Assembly: GCA_014189895.1 (NCBI GenBank)
Contig: BJFQ01000005.1
Coordinates: 1 to 64,000 of the forward strand
DNA: 64,000 nt
Origin: Acidobacteriota bacterium
GTDB taxonomy: Bacteria; Acidobacteriota; Holophagae; Holophagales; Holophagaceae
Direction: 5' to 3'
Shown: in pieces, positions 43,357 through 52,425 of the stretch
Position numbering within the stretch: the first letter of the stretch is position 1
Layout: every line of letters begins with the position of its first letter
Made by a program: the position numbers and the translations under genes
The notes under the pieces: model-generated
Told to the model about the DNA's origin: nothing
What the model saw: only the letters and a program-made list of their open reading frames with translations
Databases searched by the model: none

Positions 43357-46173
43357 ATGCCAAACGAAGAATCACCGGCAAAAAAGTATCCCGTATTCTT
43401 GCCTCGAACTAATTTCCCAATGAAGGCAGATCTGCCCCAAAGAGAACCAAAGTTAGTTGAGAAGTGGGAGCACACAGGGATTTACAACATAATTGAGATG
43501 GTCAAAAAAGAACAAAATACACAGGGCAAAGGTAAAGGCCGCCGAATATTGCATGATGGACCGCCATATGCTAATGGCCCGATTCATATTGGTCATGCAC
43601 TCAATAAAATATTGAAAGATTTTGTCATCAAATCAGCTTGGCTCGATGGCTATGAATCTCCCTATGTCCCCGGCTGGGACTGTCATGGCCTTCCGATAGA
43701 ACATGCAGTTGAAAAAGAGCTCGGAAGTTCGCGAAAAGATCTTTCTAAGGAACAGTTCATAGAAAAATGCAGGAATTATGCCAAGAAATGGATTCATACC
43801 CAATCTGAGGGTTTTAAGAGGCTAGGAGTGCTCGGCGATTTCCGCAATCCATATACAACAATGACTCCGGCTTATGAGGCGGAAACGATTCGAAACCTAG
43901 CGAAACTATTCGACGTAGGCCTAATTACAAAGAAATTGAAGGTTGTCCATTGGAGTTATGGTGCCCGAACAGCCCTTGCTGAAGCAGAGGTGGAGTACGA
44001 TGATCATGATACAACTGCCGTAACAGTTTCATTCAAGATTCAGTCAGTCTCGAATGCTTCGATCAAACTTCCACAAAACTGTTACGCCTTAGCTTGGACA
44101 ACAACCCCTTGGACACTCCCGAGTAATAAAGCGCTCGCTGTTAATCCGAACCTAGATTATTGTTTCCTTAGTGTTGCTGATGTTGGGTATCTAGTCGCCT
44201 ATGAACTGAAGGATAAGATCAATCAAGATTTGTTTAGCTCTAAAGCGACAACAGGGGAACCATTTAAAGGAGCGCTTCTGATTGATGCTTATGCCGTCCA
44301 TCCCTGGATTGATAGACCATCACCATTTCTAATGGGTGAACACGTAACCTCTGAAACAGGAACGGGCATTGTCCATACAGCCCCGGACCACGGTGTTGAC
44401 GACTTTAATACTGCCCAACATCTAGGTCTTTTCCAGTATGTCGGATCAGATGGTAAATATTTACCCCATGTAAATGATGAAGAACTCGTGGGCATTAATG
44501 TATTTAAGGCAAATGAAATTATTCTCAATAAATTAAAGACCCATAAAGCTTTATATGCTGAAGAGCCTCTCAGGCATTCATATCCACACTGCTGGCGTAC
44601 TAAGACTCCAATTCTATTCCGCGCTACAGAACAATGGTTTATTTCGATGGACAACCTTTCATCCACATCCAATCGAACTCTTCGAAATATGGGTTTAGCC
44701 AATATTAAAAAGGTCCAATGGATACCTTCTCAGGGAGAAACCCGGATTACCTCGATGATCAGCGCTAGGCCTGATTGGTGTATCTCTAGACAGCGGTCCT
44801 GGGGAACGCCTATTCCCATCCTTAAGCATAAAAAGACTGGAGAACCATTGGTGCACCCCCAGTTCTTTGAAAAAGTGGCCCAATTAGTTGAGATTAATGG
44901 GATTGAAGCCTGGCAGAAGGTTTCCGTCGACGAACTCTGCCGTGGGATCGATATGAATCCTTTGGATTGGGAAAAGGAAACCGACATACTCGACGTATGG
45001 ATGGATTCGGGGATTTCAGCCTCCGTTATTACAAAGACACACCCCTGTATCCTGGAATCTGATTTTGGTAATTTTATCTATTTTGAAGGTAGCGATCAGC
45101 ACAGAGGATGGTTCCATAGCTCTTTACTTTTCAATTTGGCGGTGTCGGGGGATAAACCTTATTCCACGGTCATTACTCATGGATTCGTTCTTGACGCTAA
45201 AGGTCAAAAGATGTCCAAGAGCCAAGGTAATGTCGTTAGCCCTGATGCAGTATTTAAGACCTACGGAGCAGATATTCTTCGATGGTGGACTGCTTCGTCT
45301 AATTTTCATGAAGATGTTCGAATCTCTAATGAAATCCTGGATCGTTCAGCAGATTCGTATCGAAAGATCAGGAATACTATCCGCTTTATGTTGGGTGCCT
45401 TGAGTGACTTTAAACCCACTGAGCCTTCCATACCGTTCAAAGAAAGAAATCCCATCGACCAGTGGATTCTCACGAGGTTGAATGATGAAAGTCGTAAAAT
45501 TATTTTAGCTTATCGATCGTTCGATTATATCGAAGCAACTCGAATCATTCTATCCTTTTGCCAAAATGAATTGTCGAGTGTGTACTTTGATGTGATTAAA
45601 GATTCACTTTACTGTGATGCGCTAGGGAATAGAAAAAGAGTCTCTTATCTGTTCACCCTGCAAGAGATTCTTAACTCACTCCTCAAACTTCTTGCCCCCA
45701 TACTTTGCTTCACAGCCAGTGAGGCCTGGGAGATCCTTCATCCTGAGTCGAATATCTATGAGTCAACTTTCACGGAACTTGATAATGACTCCCCGATCGA
45801 TATTTCAGATTGGAGCACTTTCTGGCAACTTAGGAAGGAGATACATGCTTCGATGGAACCACTCAGAGCTGGCAAGACTATTGGAACAAGTTTGGATACC
45901 AAAATCACTCTCGAGGACTCTCCTTCAAGTAGAGCGATCCTCCAAAAACTGGGAGATCGTCTTAGTGACTACTTTGTATGCTCGGAAGTAGTCTTAGGAA
46001 CATTGAGAGAGCCACAACAGTCTAATGCTATAACTTCTTCTTTCGGTTTTAGGTATTACGTTGAACCAAGCAAACTCCCCAAGTGTCCGAGATGCTGGAA
46101 GCACGTGAATCTAGACCCGAGGCCTGATCATAGAGAATTATGCCTTCGTTGCTATAAGGTAGTTCTCTCTTGA
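43357..46173 (+). CDS. ileS: Isoleucyl-tRNA synthetase
   Basis: A 938-residue class I synthetase that charges tRNA-Ile. HIGH at 77-80 (PIHIGHALNK), KMSKSQGN at 618-625, editing domain with WTTTPWTLPSNKALAVNP, FWFDSGxxx-like LDVWMDSG, and a C-terminal zinc finger with CPRCWKHV and CLRCYKVV. A GGAAGGAGAG site lies ahead of the ATG. lspA follows, overlapping by four bases, the standard ileS-lspA pair. Confidence 0.97.
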   Translation: MPNEESPAKKYPVFLPRTNFPMKADLPQREPKLVEKWEHTGIYNIIEMVKKEQNTQGKGKGRRILHDGPPYANGPIHIGHALNKILKDFVIKSAWLDGYESPYVPGWDCHGLPIEHAVEKELGSSRKDLSKEQFIEKCRNYAKKWIHTQSEGFKRLGVLGDFRNPYTTMTPAYEAETIRNLAKLFDVGLITKKLKVVHWSYGARTALAEAEVEYDDHDTTAVTVSFKIQSVSNASIKLPQNCYALAWTTTPWTLPSNKALAVNPNLDYCFLSVADVGYLVAYELKDKINQDLFSSKATTGEPFKGALLIDAYAVHPWIDRPSPFLMGEHVTSETGTGIVHTAPDHGVDDFNTAQHLGLFQYVGSDGKYLPHVNDEELVGINVFKANEIILNKLKTHKALYAEEPLRHSYPHCWRTKTPILFRATEQWFISMDNLSSTSNRTLRNMGLANIKKVQWIPSQGETRITSMISARPDWCISRQRSWGTPIPILKHKKTGEPLVHPQFFEKVAQLVEINGIEAWQKVSVDELCRGIDMNPLDWEKETDILDVWMDSGISASVITKTHPCILESDFGNFIYFEGSDQHRGWFHSSLLFNLAVSGDKPYSTVITHGFVLDAKGQKMSKSQGNVVSPDAVFKTYGADILRWWTASSNFHEDVRISNEILDRSADSYRKIRNTIRFMLGALSDFKPTEPSIPFKERNPIDQWILTRLNDESRKIILAYRSFDYIEATRIILSFCQNELSSVYFDVIKDSLYCDALGNRKRVSYLFTLQEILNSLLKLLAPILCFTASEAWEILHPESNIYESTFTELDNDSPIDISDWSTFWQLRKEIHASMEPLRAGKTIGTSLDTKITLEDSPSSRAILQKLGDRLSDYFVCSEVVLGTLREPQQSNAITSSFGFRYYVEPSKLPKCPRCWKHVNLDPRPDHRELCLRCYKVVLS

Positions 46174-46634
46174 AATCCATGACCCTAAAGACTTTATGGC
46201 TGATAACCCTTATTGGGATCGATCAGTATACGAAATCCTTAGCCGTTTCAATTAAGTTCAAAGAGATTGTTCCTTCTTTCGTCAACGTTAGTCTCACTGA
46301 AAATCCAGGAATTATCTTCGGCTTTTTATCAAGTTCTGACCATCAGAACAAAACTACATTTCTGATAATTATTGGATTAATAACTATTATCTATTTTGGA
46401 ACTCTTTATTTCCGAAACTCCTATTCGGGGCTATCCAACTTCTCCCTTGGAATGATCCTTTCGGGCAGTATTGGAAACATTCTCGATCGAACTCGCTATG
46501 GCTATGTTATAGATTTTATTGATGTCTATTACCAACAATGGCACTATTGGACATTCAACTTTGCAGATACCTTTATTGTCCTCGGTCTTATAGGTTGGCT
46601 TATTTGTGATCTTGTATTGGATAGAAAAACCTAA
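46170..46634 (+). CDS. lspA: Lipoprotein signal peptidase II
   Basis: About 154 residues with four membrane helices. LTENPGIIFGF, GNILDRTRYGYVIDFIDVYY and FNFADTFIVLG hold the aspartate pair that cleaves the prolipoprotein. The start is a TTG overlapping the ileS TGA; an ATG at 46179 is the alternative. It matures lipoproteins such as those at 14.6 and 41.1 kb. Its stop lies three bases from the convergent glycosyltransferase end. Confidence 0.92.
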   Translation: MKSMTLKTLWLITLIGIDQYTKSLAVSIKFKEIVPSFVNVSLTENPGIIFGFLSSSDHQNKTTFLIIIGLITIIYFGTLYFRNSYSGLSNFSLGMILSGSIGNILDRTRYGYVIDFIDVYYQQWHYWTFNFADTFIVLGLIGWLICDLVLDRKT

Positions 46635-46637
46635 TTG

Positions 46638-48149
46638 CTACTCGACTTCAAGAACTTGTTCGTCAGAGATCTCTTCTTTAGTGAAAAAACTTAAAGTATC
46701 TGCACTGACTAAAGACAGTAGACTCATATAGGCATAGCCATTAAAAAATAATATCAAGAAGGGTAGGGATGCCCACTTGTGTAAATAGACACTAACGAAA
46801 ATAGAAACTAGAAACATGAAGGCAAAAAGCAGTTCTAGATAAGTAGTAAAGCTTTTGCTAACTCGGTACTTAATCTTTCCCGTATTCTCACCTTTTACGT
46901 CTCCCATCTTTGGGGTTCTAGTGAATTCAGTATCTTCAGTAAAGAACCCCTCGAGAACGGCTTTAGATTGATTGAAAGCTAATCCGACTCCCAAACTCAT
47001 GAGTCCTGGTATATATTTTAGGCGTGATTTCCATCCCACATTGTCCGACAACTCTTTCTGGCTGAGTCCGAAATATAATCCGATGCTAAGTGCATTGAGT
47101 GCGAAAAAGGGTCCGTCGGTCATGAGTAGTACGTGAATTGGTGTACCTGCCCTTAAAACCATTGCGGGAATCATTAGGATGCTTAGAATAACCACTAATA
47201 AATAGTTACAGTTGGCTGTGAGGTGAAACCAACATTCAATTTTTGTATGTAATGAAGCTTTCGATTTCCATATGGTTCCCATCAACTTTCGTATGACCTG
47301 TGCATTACCTTTCGCCCATCGGTGTTGCTGACTTTTGAAAGCGTTAACATCCGTGGGTAACTCCGCGGGCACTAATAGATCTTTTAAATAGACACCACAC
47401 CAGCCCTTAAGTTGTGCCCGGTAACTCAAATCAGCATCTTCAGTTATCGTGTCATGCTGCCAACCTCCAGCATCTTCAATCGCTGATACACGCCACATAC
47501 CTGCCGTACCGCTAAAATTGAAGAAGGCGTTTGATCGATGTCGGACGGTATGCTCAAATACAAAATGTCCATCGAGAAGAATGCCCTGAACCTGGGTTAA
47601 AAGTGAGGATGACCGATTTAAATGAGTCCAACAACCCTGAATAAAAGCAATCTTTGGATCTTTGAAGTATGGAATAGCATGTTTCAAAAAATTGGGATTG
47701 GGGACAAAATCTGCATCAAACATCGCCACAAACTCACCCTTGACTACTTTTAGGCCTTCTTCGAGTGCCCCGGCTTTATAGCCCCGCCGATCTATGCGGT
47801 GAAGGGAATAGATATCGAAACCTAATTGTCGGTATCTAGCAACAATAGAATCAACTAGGTCTCTTGTGTGATCTGTCGAGTCGTCCAAGACTTGAATTTC
47901 GAGTTTGTCTTTAGGGTAGTCTAGCTGCGCTACTGAAGAAATAAGTCTTTCGATTACATTGTATTCATTGAAAATAGCCAATTGAACGGTGACTTTAGGC
48001 AAAAAAGAAGCATCGCCAAGAGGAACAGGTATTTCGTCTTTATGTTTATAGTAAAGGTATAAAATCCAAAGTCTGTGAGTTCCGTAGATACTCAAGATCG
48101 TCAGGATGGTGAAATAAACACCAAGTACTATTTCTCGATAGAACAGCAT
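46638..48149 (-). CDS. Family 2 glycosyltransferase, cellulose-synthase-like
   Basis: A 503-residue membrane glycosyltransferase. An N-terminal helix (LGVYFTILTILSIYG) precedes the GT-A domain: VLDDSTDHT (first aspartate), MFDADFVP, TITEDADLSYRA and QQHRWAKGNA (QxxRW). Three or more helices follow. This processive layout makes beta-linked glucan or mannan, or glycolipid; the product is unknown. It ends three bases from lspA and lies 82 bases from tRNA-Gln. Confidence 0.87.
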   Translation of the reverse strand: MLFYREIVLGVYFTILTILSIYGTHRLWILYLYYKHKDEIPVPLGDASFLPKVTVQLAIFNEYNVIERLISSVAQLDYPKDKLEIQVLDDSTDHTRDLVDSIVARYRQLGFDIYSLHRIDRRGYKAGALEEGLKVVKGEFVAMFDADFVPNPNFLKHAIPYFKDPKIAFIQGCWTHLNRSSSLLTQVQGILLDGHFVFEHTVRHRSNAFFNFSGTAGMWRVSAIEDAGGWQHDTITEDADLSYRAQLKGWCGVYLKDLLVPAELPTDVNAFKSQQHRWAKGNAQVIRKLMGTIWKSKASLHTKIECWFHLTANCNYLLVVILSILMIPAMVLRAGTPIHVLLMTDGPFFALNALSIGLYFGLSQKELSDNVGWKSRLKYIPGLMSLGVGLAFNQSKAVLEGFFTEDTEFTRTPKMGDVKGENTGKIKYRVSKSFTTYLELLFAFMFLVSIFVSVYLHKWASLPFLILFFNGYAYMSLLSLVSADTLSFFTKEEISDEQVLEVE

Positions 48150-48231
48150 TAAACAGACCTTTCCTGAAGTTCTATTATCTTCTCAGATTGCACATTAAAT
48201 TCAACACTTATTGCATTGTAATTCGTAAGGT

Positions 48232-48306
48232 TGGCTGGGGAGGTAGGATTCGAACCCACGATAAGCTGAACCAAAATCAGCTGCCTTACCACTTGGCCAC
48301 TCCCCA
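48232..48306 (-). tRNA. tRNA-Gln (UUG)
   Basis: A 75-nt cloverleaf with acceptor TGGGGAG paired with CTCCCCA, anticodon loop TTTTGGT giving UUG, a T-loop GTTCGAATC and genomic CCA. The discriminator is G. Confidence 0.97.
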
Positions 48307-48340
48307 AAATAAGAAACTTTATTCTATCGCAAAAAAGGGC

Positions 48341-48706
48341 TTATTTTGATGAGTTATCTGATTTGGGTGTGAGTCCAAATTCTTCAGCACTGAGAAGATC
48401 GGGTCGTACTACCCCATCTGTATGGTCAATATTTGATATGGTTTTAGACCCAGAAATCTTTTCAAACGCCACGAGCACCTGTCTTTCAATTTCAATTCTT
48501 AAATCATTATTTAATGGATAGGCAATGTCCTTGAAACTCCCGTCACGTTTTCTACGACTTGGCATAGCTACAAAGAATCCATCATCAGACTCAATGACTC
48601 TTAGGTCACTTACTAAGAAACTGTCATTGATGATGATAGTGGCGTAGGCTTTAAGTTTATCGTCGCCTTTAACGAGATTGATACGTATATCTGTAATAGT
48701 AATCAT
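48341..48706 (-). CDS. spoVG: SpoVG family protein
   Basis: 121 residues beginning MITITDIRINLVKGDDKLKA; LKAYATIIINDSFLVSDLRVIE and FFVAMPSRRKRDGSFKDIAYPL are the conserved family core. SpoVG was named in Bacillus sporulation but binds DNA and RNA widely, in spirochetes and other non-spore formers. Here it follows tRNA-Gln and leads, on the same strand, from pgeF. It may regulate mRNA or division; no sporulation gene is present. Confidence 0.92.
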   Translation of the reverse strand: MITITDIRINLVKGDDKLKAYATIIINDSFLVSDLRVIESDDGFFVAMPSRRKRDGSFKDIAYPLNNDLRIEIERQVLVAFEKISGSKTISNIDHTDGVVRPDLLSAEEFGLTPKSDNSSK

Positions 48707-48716
48707 ATTGTTTAGT

Positions 48717-49364
48717 TTATTCGATTTTTACCCAACCGTACTGACGATCTTTGAGATCACCTCTCCGGTATGAGTAGTAGCGCTCAACATTGCAATAAGT
48801 ACATTCGGATTGACCGAACTCCAAATCTGGATCGAGGCCTTTAGCTCTTGCTTGTAAACGTATAAATCCAGGTAAATCAAAATAATCCTTTTGGTTTTCG
48901 TTCCTGCCGTTCGCTTGGATCCAATGTTGATGGGACTCGGCGGCTTTAAAAACTTCATTACCAACCTGAAAATGACACTTTAATATACACGGACCTATGG
49001 CCCACGCGGCGGTCTTTAAAAGACCGCCGCGTGCAATGAATAGGTCTATAAATTTACCCCAAATGCCACTTGTTGCGCCTCTCCATCCTGCATGAACAAC
49101 GCCGGCAAATACTCTGCCATCAATTAATTCTCCTCCAAATAAAATCGGGGCACAATCCGCCACTTTTACTCCAATTTTGACTCCACTCTGAGTTGTGAAT
49201 AGTGCATCTGCCGAGCCTAAGCTCTGATCAGAAATATATTCGGCAATATGATTACCGTGAACCTGTGATGCAGTTTTAATATCCTGTCCGGCCGAGAAGT
49301 CATTACGGTCAGTAAAGCCCCAAGTAATTGGGAGGTGTTTCGGGGACTTCAATTGCAGGACCAT
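48717..49364 (-). CDS. pgeF: PgeF/YfiH-type multicopper-like (laccase domain) purine/peptidoglycan-editing protein
   Basis: A 215-residue protein. VKVADCAPILF, VHAGWRGATSGI and WAIGPCILKCHF carry the histidine and cysteine ligands of the metal site. Family members act as purine nucleoside phosphorylases or edit peptidoglycan in E. coli. A perfect 15-bp inverted repeat lies within the gene at 49003-49033 without breaking the frame (the residues ARGGLLKTAAWA). Confidence 0.86.
   Translation of the reverse strand: MVLQLKSPKHLPITWGFTDRNDFSAGQDIKTASQVHGNHIAEYISDQSLGSADALFTTQSGVKIGVKVADCAPILFGGELIDGRVFAGVVHAGWRGATSGIWGKFIDLFIARGGLLKTAAWAIGPCILKCHFQVGNEVFKAAESHQHWIQANGRNENQKDYFDLPGFIRLQARAKGLDPDLEFGQSECTYCNVERYYSYRRGDLKDRQYGWVKIE
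49003..49033. repeat. Perfect 15-bp inverted repeat inside pgeF
   Basis: Arms CACGCGGCGGTCTTT and AAAGACCGCCGCGTG are exactly complementary, with one central A. The outer twelve pairs are GC-rich in an AT-leaning gene. Pairing was checked base by base. It would make a very stable hairpin in mRNA or a cruciform in DNA. Confidence 0.95.
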
Positions 49365-49367
49365 TTT

Positions 49368-50237
49368 TCAGTACCTAGAGAAATGTGCGCCCACAACAAT
49401 TAGATCAGTCAACGGCCATAAGCCCAGGAAGATATACATAAACTTCTTATGATCTAGTCTAGACATTGTGAGTAACCGGCGTTGCCAATGAGATAGCAAA
49501 ACAAGCCAAACCAAGAGATTTAGTAAAAGGAGGATTGAGTATCCAGAATTATGGAGAGTTCCCCAAATGAACCATAAAAAAGCCACAAGCGAGAAACCCA
49601 TTGATAGAGTCAGAGCTTTGTCTGTGCCCAACCAAAGAGTCAGGGTCCGATCACCACGGCGATTATCTTCTTCGTTTTGATAGATTTGGGTCAGGGGATA
49701 AAGAGCGCCAAATAGAAAAGCGAAGCCGACCGATAATTTGATAATCTCTGGAGTAATGATATTGCCCATGGATACGAATCCTGCCATGAACACAAAGAAG
49801 CCAAACCCCAGGGCATTAATAAATAGATCGAAGCCAGGCCTAGATTTGAGTCGAATTGGCGGGGTCGAATAAGCAATACTCATCAAAACGCATGTCATTA
49901 CAATCTCAAAAAAGTATTTATCACCGATCGTTCTATTTGCTTTATACATTGATGCAAAAAGGGATGAAAATAAAAGCAAAAACCCCCAAATTGCTAGATG
50001 CTTTGGAGGCTTAGGCGGGTTATTCAAAAAAGCAATATCGCCATCGTCTTGGTCGAAAGAGGAATTCAAAGCGAGGGTTCCTCCGTTGAGGAGTAATACA
50101 AAGATGAATACGGACATAATGGCATCTGATAGATCAAAGTATTTAGAGCACATCATTCCTGCAGCCAAGTGGAAGGTAACGACAGGCCACTCTTTGGGCC
50201 TCATATGTAAAAAATAAGCTCTAGCTGTGCTGTACAT
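49368..50237 (-). CDS. UbiA-family prenyltransferase
   Basis: A 289-residue protein with eight or nine membrane helices. The first aspartate-rich motif is NSSFDQDDGD and the second region is STPPIRLKSRPGFDLFINALGFG. UbiA enzymes attach a prenyl chain to an aromatic ring. In a futalosine organism this could be the MqnP-type menaquinone enzyme, or a different family member; the substrate cannot be read. It overlaps the DUF116 gene by one base. Confidence 0.8.
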   Translation of the reverse strand: MYSTARAYFLHMRPKEWPVVTFHLAAGMMCSKYFDLSDAIMSVFIFVLLLNGGTLALNSSFDQDDGDIAFLNNPPKPPKHLAIWGFLLLFSSLFASMYKANRTIGDKYFFEIVMTCVLMSIAYSTPPIRLKSRPGFDLFINALGFGFFVFMAGFVSMGNIITPEIIKLSVGFAFLFGALYPLTQIYQNEEDNRRGDRTLTLWLGTDKALTLSMGFSLVAFLWFIWGTLHNSGYSILLLLNLLVWLVLLSHWQRRLLTMSRLDHKKFMYIFLGLWPLTDLIVVGAHFSRY

Positions 50238-51010
50238 TAGCCGTGTTTAAGAATCTTGATTGCAGGTTTATTAACTTCGCGCCTGTGGGCTAGTAGGGAC
50301 ATAGCAGATGAAAGATGATTGTAATTGAAAGTAGCATCAACGCACATACCGTAAGGGAGCTCTAGTGGAATCAAAAAAGAGGGATAACTCGAGAGCTTCC
50401 GGACACCTTTAAGGAGTCTATCTGTACAACTAACAGCCACAATCAGATCTGGATTTGACTTCTTTGCTTCGATATAGGCCTTGTAACTTCTATTTGTAAT
50501 CCTAACGTTCCATTGTTCTTGTACGCTATCTTCCACTAGGTTTTCTATGTGGCATAACCCACAGTTATAGCAAGACGACATTTCTTCGAGAATAGGGGCA
50601 GTACAATTGGACCACTGGATACAGTGCGGCAAAAGAAGGAGCGTCTTCCTCGATTTAGTATTTACGAAGGATCGAGAAACCTTCTCGTTATTCCATTTGA
50701 AGAAACTCATCAGAAAAGTCTCTTCGTTCTTTATGAATTTAAAAAAGGGCCTTAATATGTCCACAAAAAATAAATCCACACGCATTACAGAGGAATGATA
50801 AGCGATATAGCGATCACCCTCCCTCATTCCTAATTCCATCAAGATGATGGAAATGATCGAAAGAATCAGGTACCAAGACGCATAGTTATCCTGCGTTACA
50901 ACGAAGAGGTAGAGAGACGCCACCAGTGAGGCAAAGGGGATTCCTAGGCGTAATACCCTGAAAAGCCTAGAGCCAATGAGGGTCTGTATACCGGAGGATT
51001 CCACTGTCAT
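50237..51010 (-). CDS. DUF116 family membrane protein
   Basis: A 257-residue protein with two N-terminal hydrophobic segments (residues 15-55) followed by the DUF116 core: LLLLPHCIQWSNC, CYNCGLCHIE with CxxCxxC, and IVAVSCTDRLLKGVR with a final IPLELPYGMCVD. The cysteines suggest a metal or iron-sulfur site. The family has no assigned function that I know. It overlaps mlaD and UbiA neighbours by a few bases, so the run is one transcript. Confidence 0.8.
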   Translation of the reverse strand: MTVESSGIQTLIGSRLFRVLRLGIPFASLVASLYLFVVTQDNYASWYLILSIISIILMELGMREGDRYIAYHSSVMRVDLFFVDILRPFFKFIKNEETFLMSFFKWNNEKVSRSFVNTKSRKTLLLLPHCIQWSNCTAPILEEMSSCYNCGLCHIENLVEDSVQEQWNVRITNRSYKAYIEAKKSNPDLIVAVSCTDRLLKGVRKLSSYPSFLIPLELPYGMCVDATFNYNHLSSAMSLLAHRREVNKPAIKILKHG

Positions 51011-52383
51011 CTCCCGAGGGAAGCGAGACCTAGAAGTTTTTTTAGGTCTTCATCTTTCCAGCGAATTCCACCACCCACGAACATAGTTCTGAAATCTTTA
51101 TTGGCAATGTCCTGAACCCCAGCTTGGATATAGAAATTCTTATAAAACTGGTAACTGGACGTTAAGCGATATCGAGGATTATTCTTGTTAATCGTTGGAT
51201 CTTTAGAAAAATCATAAGCGGTAACGCCAAATCTTAAGGTGTCATCAAGGTTTCTTAGCTCGATAGACCCCCCGCCTTTTCCGTCGAAAATACCTGCAGA
51301 GAAAACAACATTACCCACTTTTTTGTTGAATGCTGCCGATACAGACATAGTTTTATCAGAAGTGGTAAGGGATTGTGACGATACGAGGCCTGAAGGCAAG
51401 CCTGTAGTCGGATCAATGTTGGCAGACGTCTTGATAACATTTGAATTCTTACCATCCGGCGAGCTATTAAGCTCCAAGCTATACCAGTAGTCAGTTCGAG
51501 GAGCCATCTCTATTCGTAAGCCCGACCGTGCATCGCTTCTTTCGGACCAGTAAGCGGCTGAAGCATCTAGCGTTAGATCGAGTTTAGAATACCCACTTAG
51601 GGCTGATTCTAGAGAATCGAGCGTCTTATTGATTTTTTCACCTGTTGCCCCATCATTTAAAAGCTTGCCAAGAGTACCCTCGCCATTATTTATCTTCTGA
51701 CTCATGGCGTTAAGATTATCCGCCGTGGTTTGGAACTTTGTCGCCAGTAATCTTATATCCTTGATGGCGGCGGAGGTATCTGACTCATTCGCTTTGATAA
51801 AGGCATTAAAGGTTTTTGCAGCAGTTTGGAATTCATCAGCTAATTGGGGAAGTCGTAACCTCAAATCTGAGGTAATGACATTCAAGTTATCAATAATAGA
51901 AGTTAAGTTGCCCCCATCGCCATTAAAATTTCCAGTGATACTTTTAATATCCTTTCCCACGTCGATCAAAACGGCGACTAACTCATCTAACCCCGCGCCT
52001 TGAGCCGTTTTTAAGGTTGATCCCGATATCAAAACCGAATTCGTTAAATTACCATTAGTGAAATCAATATACTTCTCTCCCAGTATTCCTAAAGAAACAA
52101 GGCTCACTTGAGCGTCAGCATAGACAAGTAGATTTTCCGGTAGCGAGAAAACAACTCTTGCTTTTCCCCTGTCCAGATCAATTGACTCTACTTTGCCTAC
52201 ACGAACTCCAGCTGCGCGAACATCACTTTGACGACTCAGACCAGCAACTTGATCGAAATAAGCTGTGTAAATCTTTAGGCCTTGCTTTGAGGATAGACCC
52301 AATTTATCTAGAGATAGAACCAAGGTGACCAACGCCAAACTGGTAGCTATAAAAAAAATACCTACTTTAAATTCTGTTTTCAT
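51007..52383 (-). CDS. mlaD: MlaD-like MCE protein with barrel-like C-terminal domain
   Basis: A 458-residue protein: signal anchor (residues 7-26), MCE domain (about 38-115, DQVAGLSRQSDVRAAGVRVG), a long helical/coiled-coil part (140-270), and a beta-rich tail with aromatic strands that ends VGGGIRWKDEDLKKLLGLASLGR. E. coli MlaD has only the MCE part (183 residues). Barrel-like tails occur in deltaproteobacteria-type MCE proteins, as I recall. It receives lipid from MlaFE. ATGA-type overlap with DUF116. Confidence 0.85.
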   Translation of the reverse strand: MKTEFKVGIFFIATSLALVTLVLSLDKLGLSSKQGLKIYTAYFDQVAGLSRQSDVRAAGVRVGKVESIDLDRGKARVVFSLPENLLVYADAQVSLVSLGILGEKYIDFTNGNLTNSVLISGSTLKTAQGAGLDELVAVLIDVGKDIKSITGNFNGDGGNLTSIIDNLNVITSDLRLRLPQLADEFQTAAKTFNAFIKANESDTSAAIKDIRLLATKFQTTADNLNAMSQKINNGEGTLGKLLNDGATGEKINKTLDSLESALSGYSKLDLTLDASAAYWSERSDARSGLRIEMAPRTDYWYSLELNSSPDGKNSNVIKTSANIDPTTGLPSGLVSSQSLTTSDKTMSVSAAFNKKVGNVVFSAGIFDGKGGGSIELRNLDDTLRFGVTAYDFSKDPTINKNNPRYRLTSSYQFYKNFYIQAGVQDIANKDFRTMFVGGGIRWKDEDLKKLLGLASLGR

Positions 52384-52425
52384 TGGGTTTTCATGTGTCC
52401 TTATAGATCTTTATAGTAACGTTCT

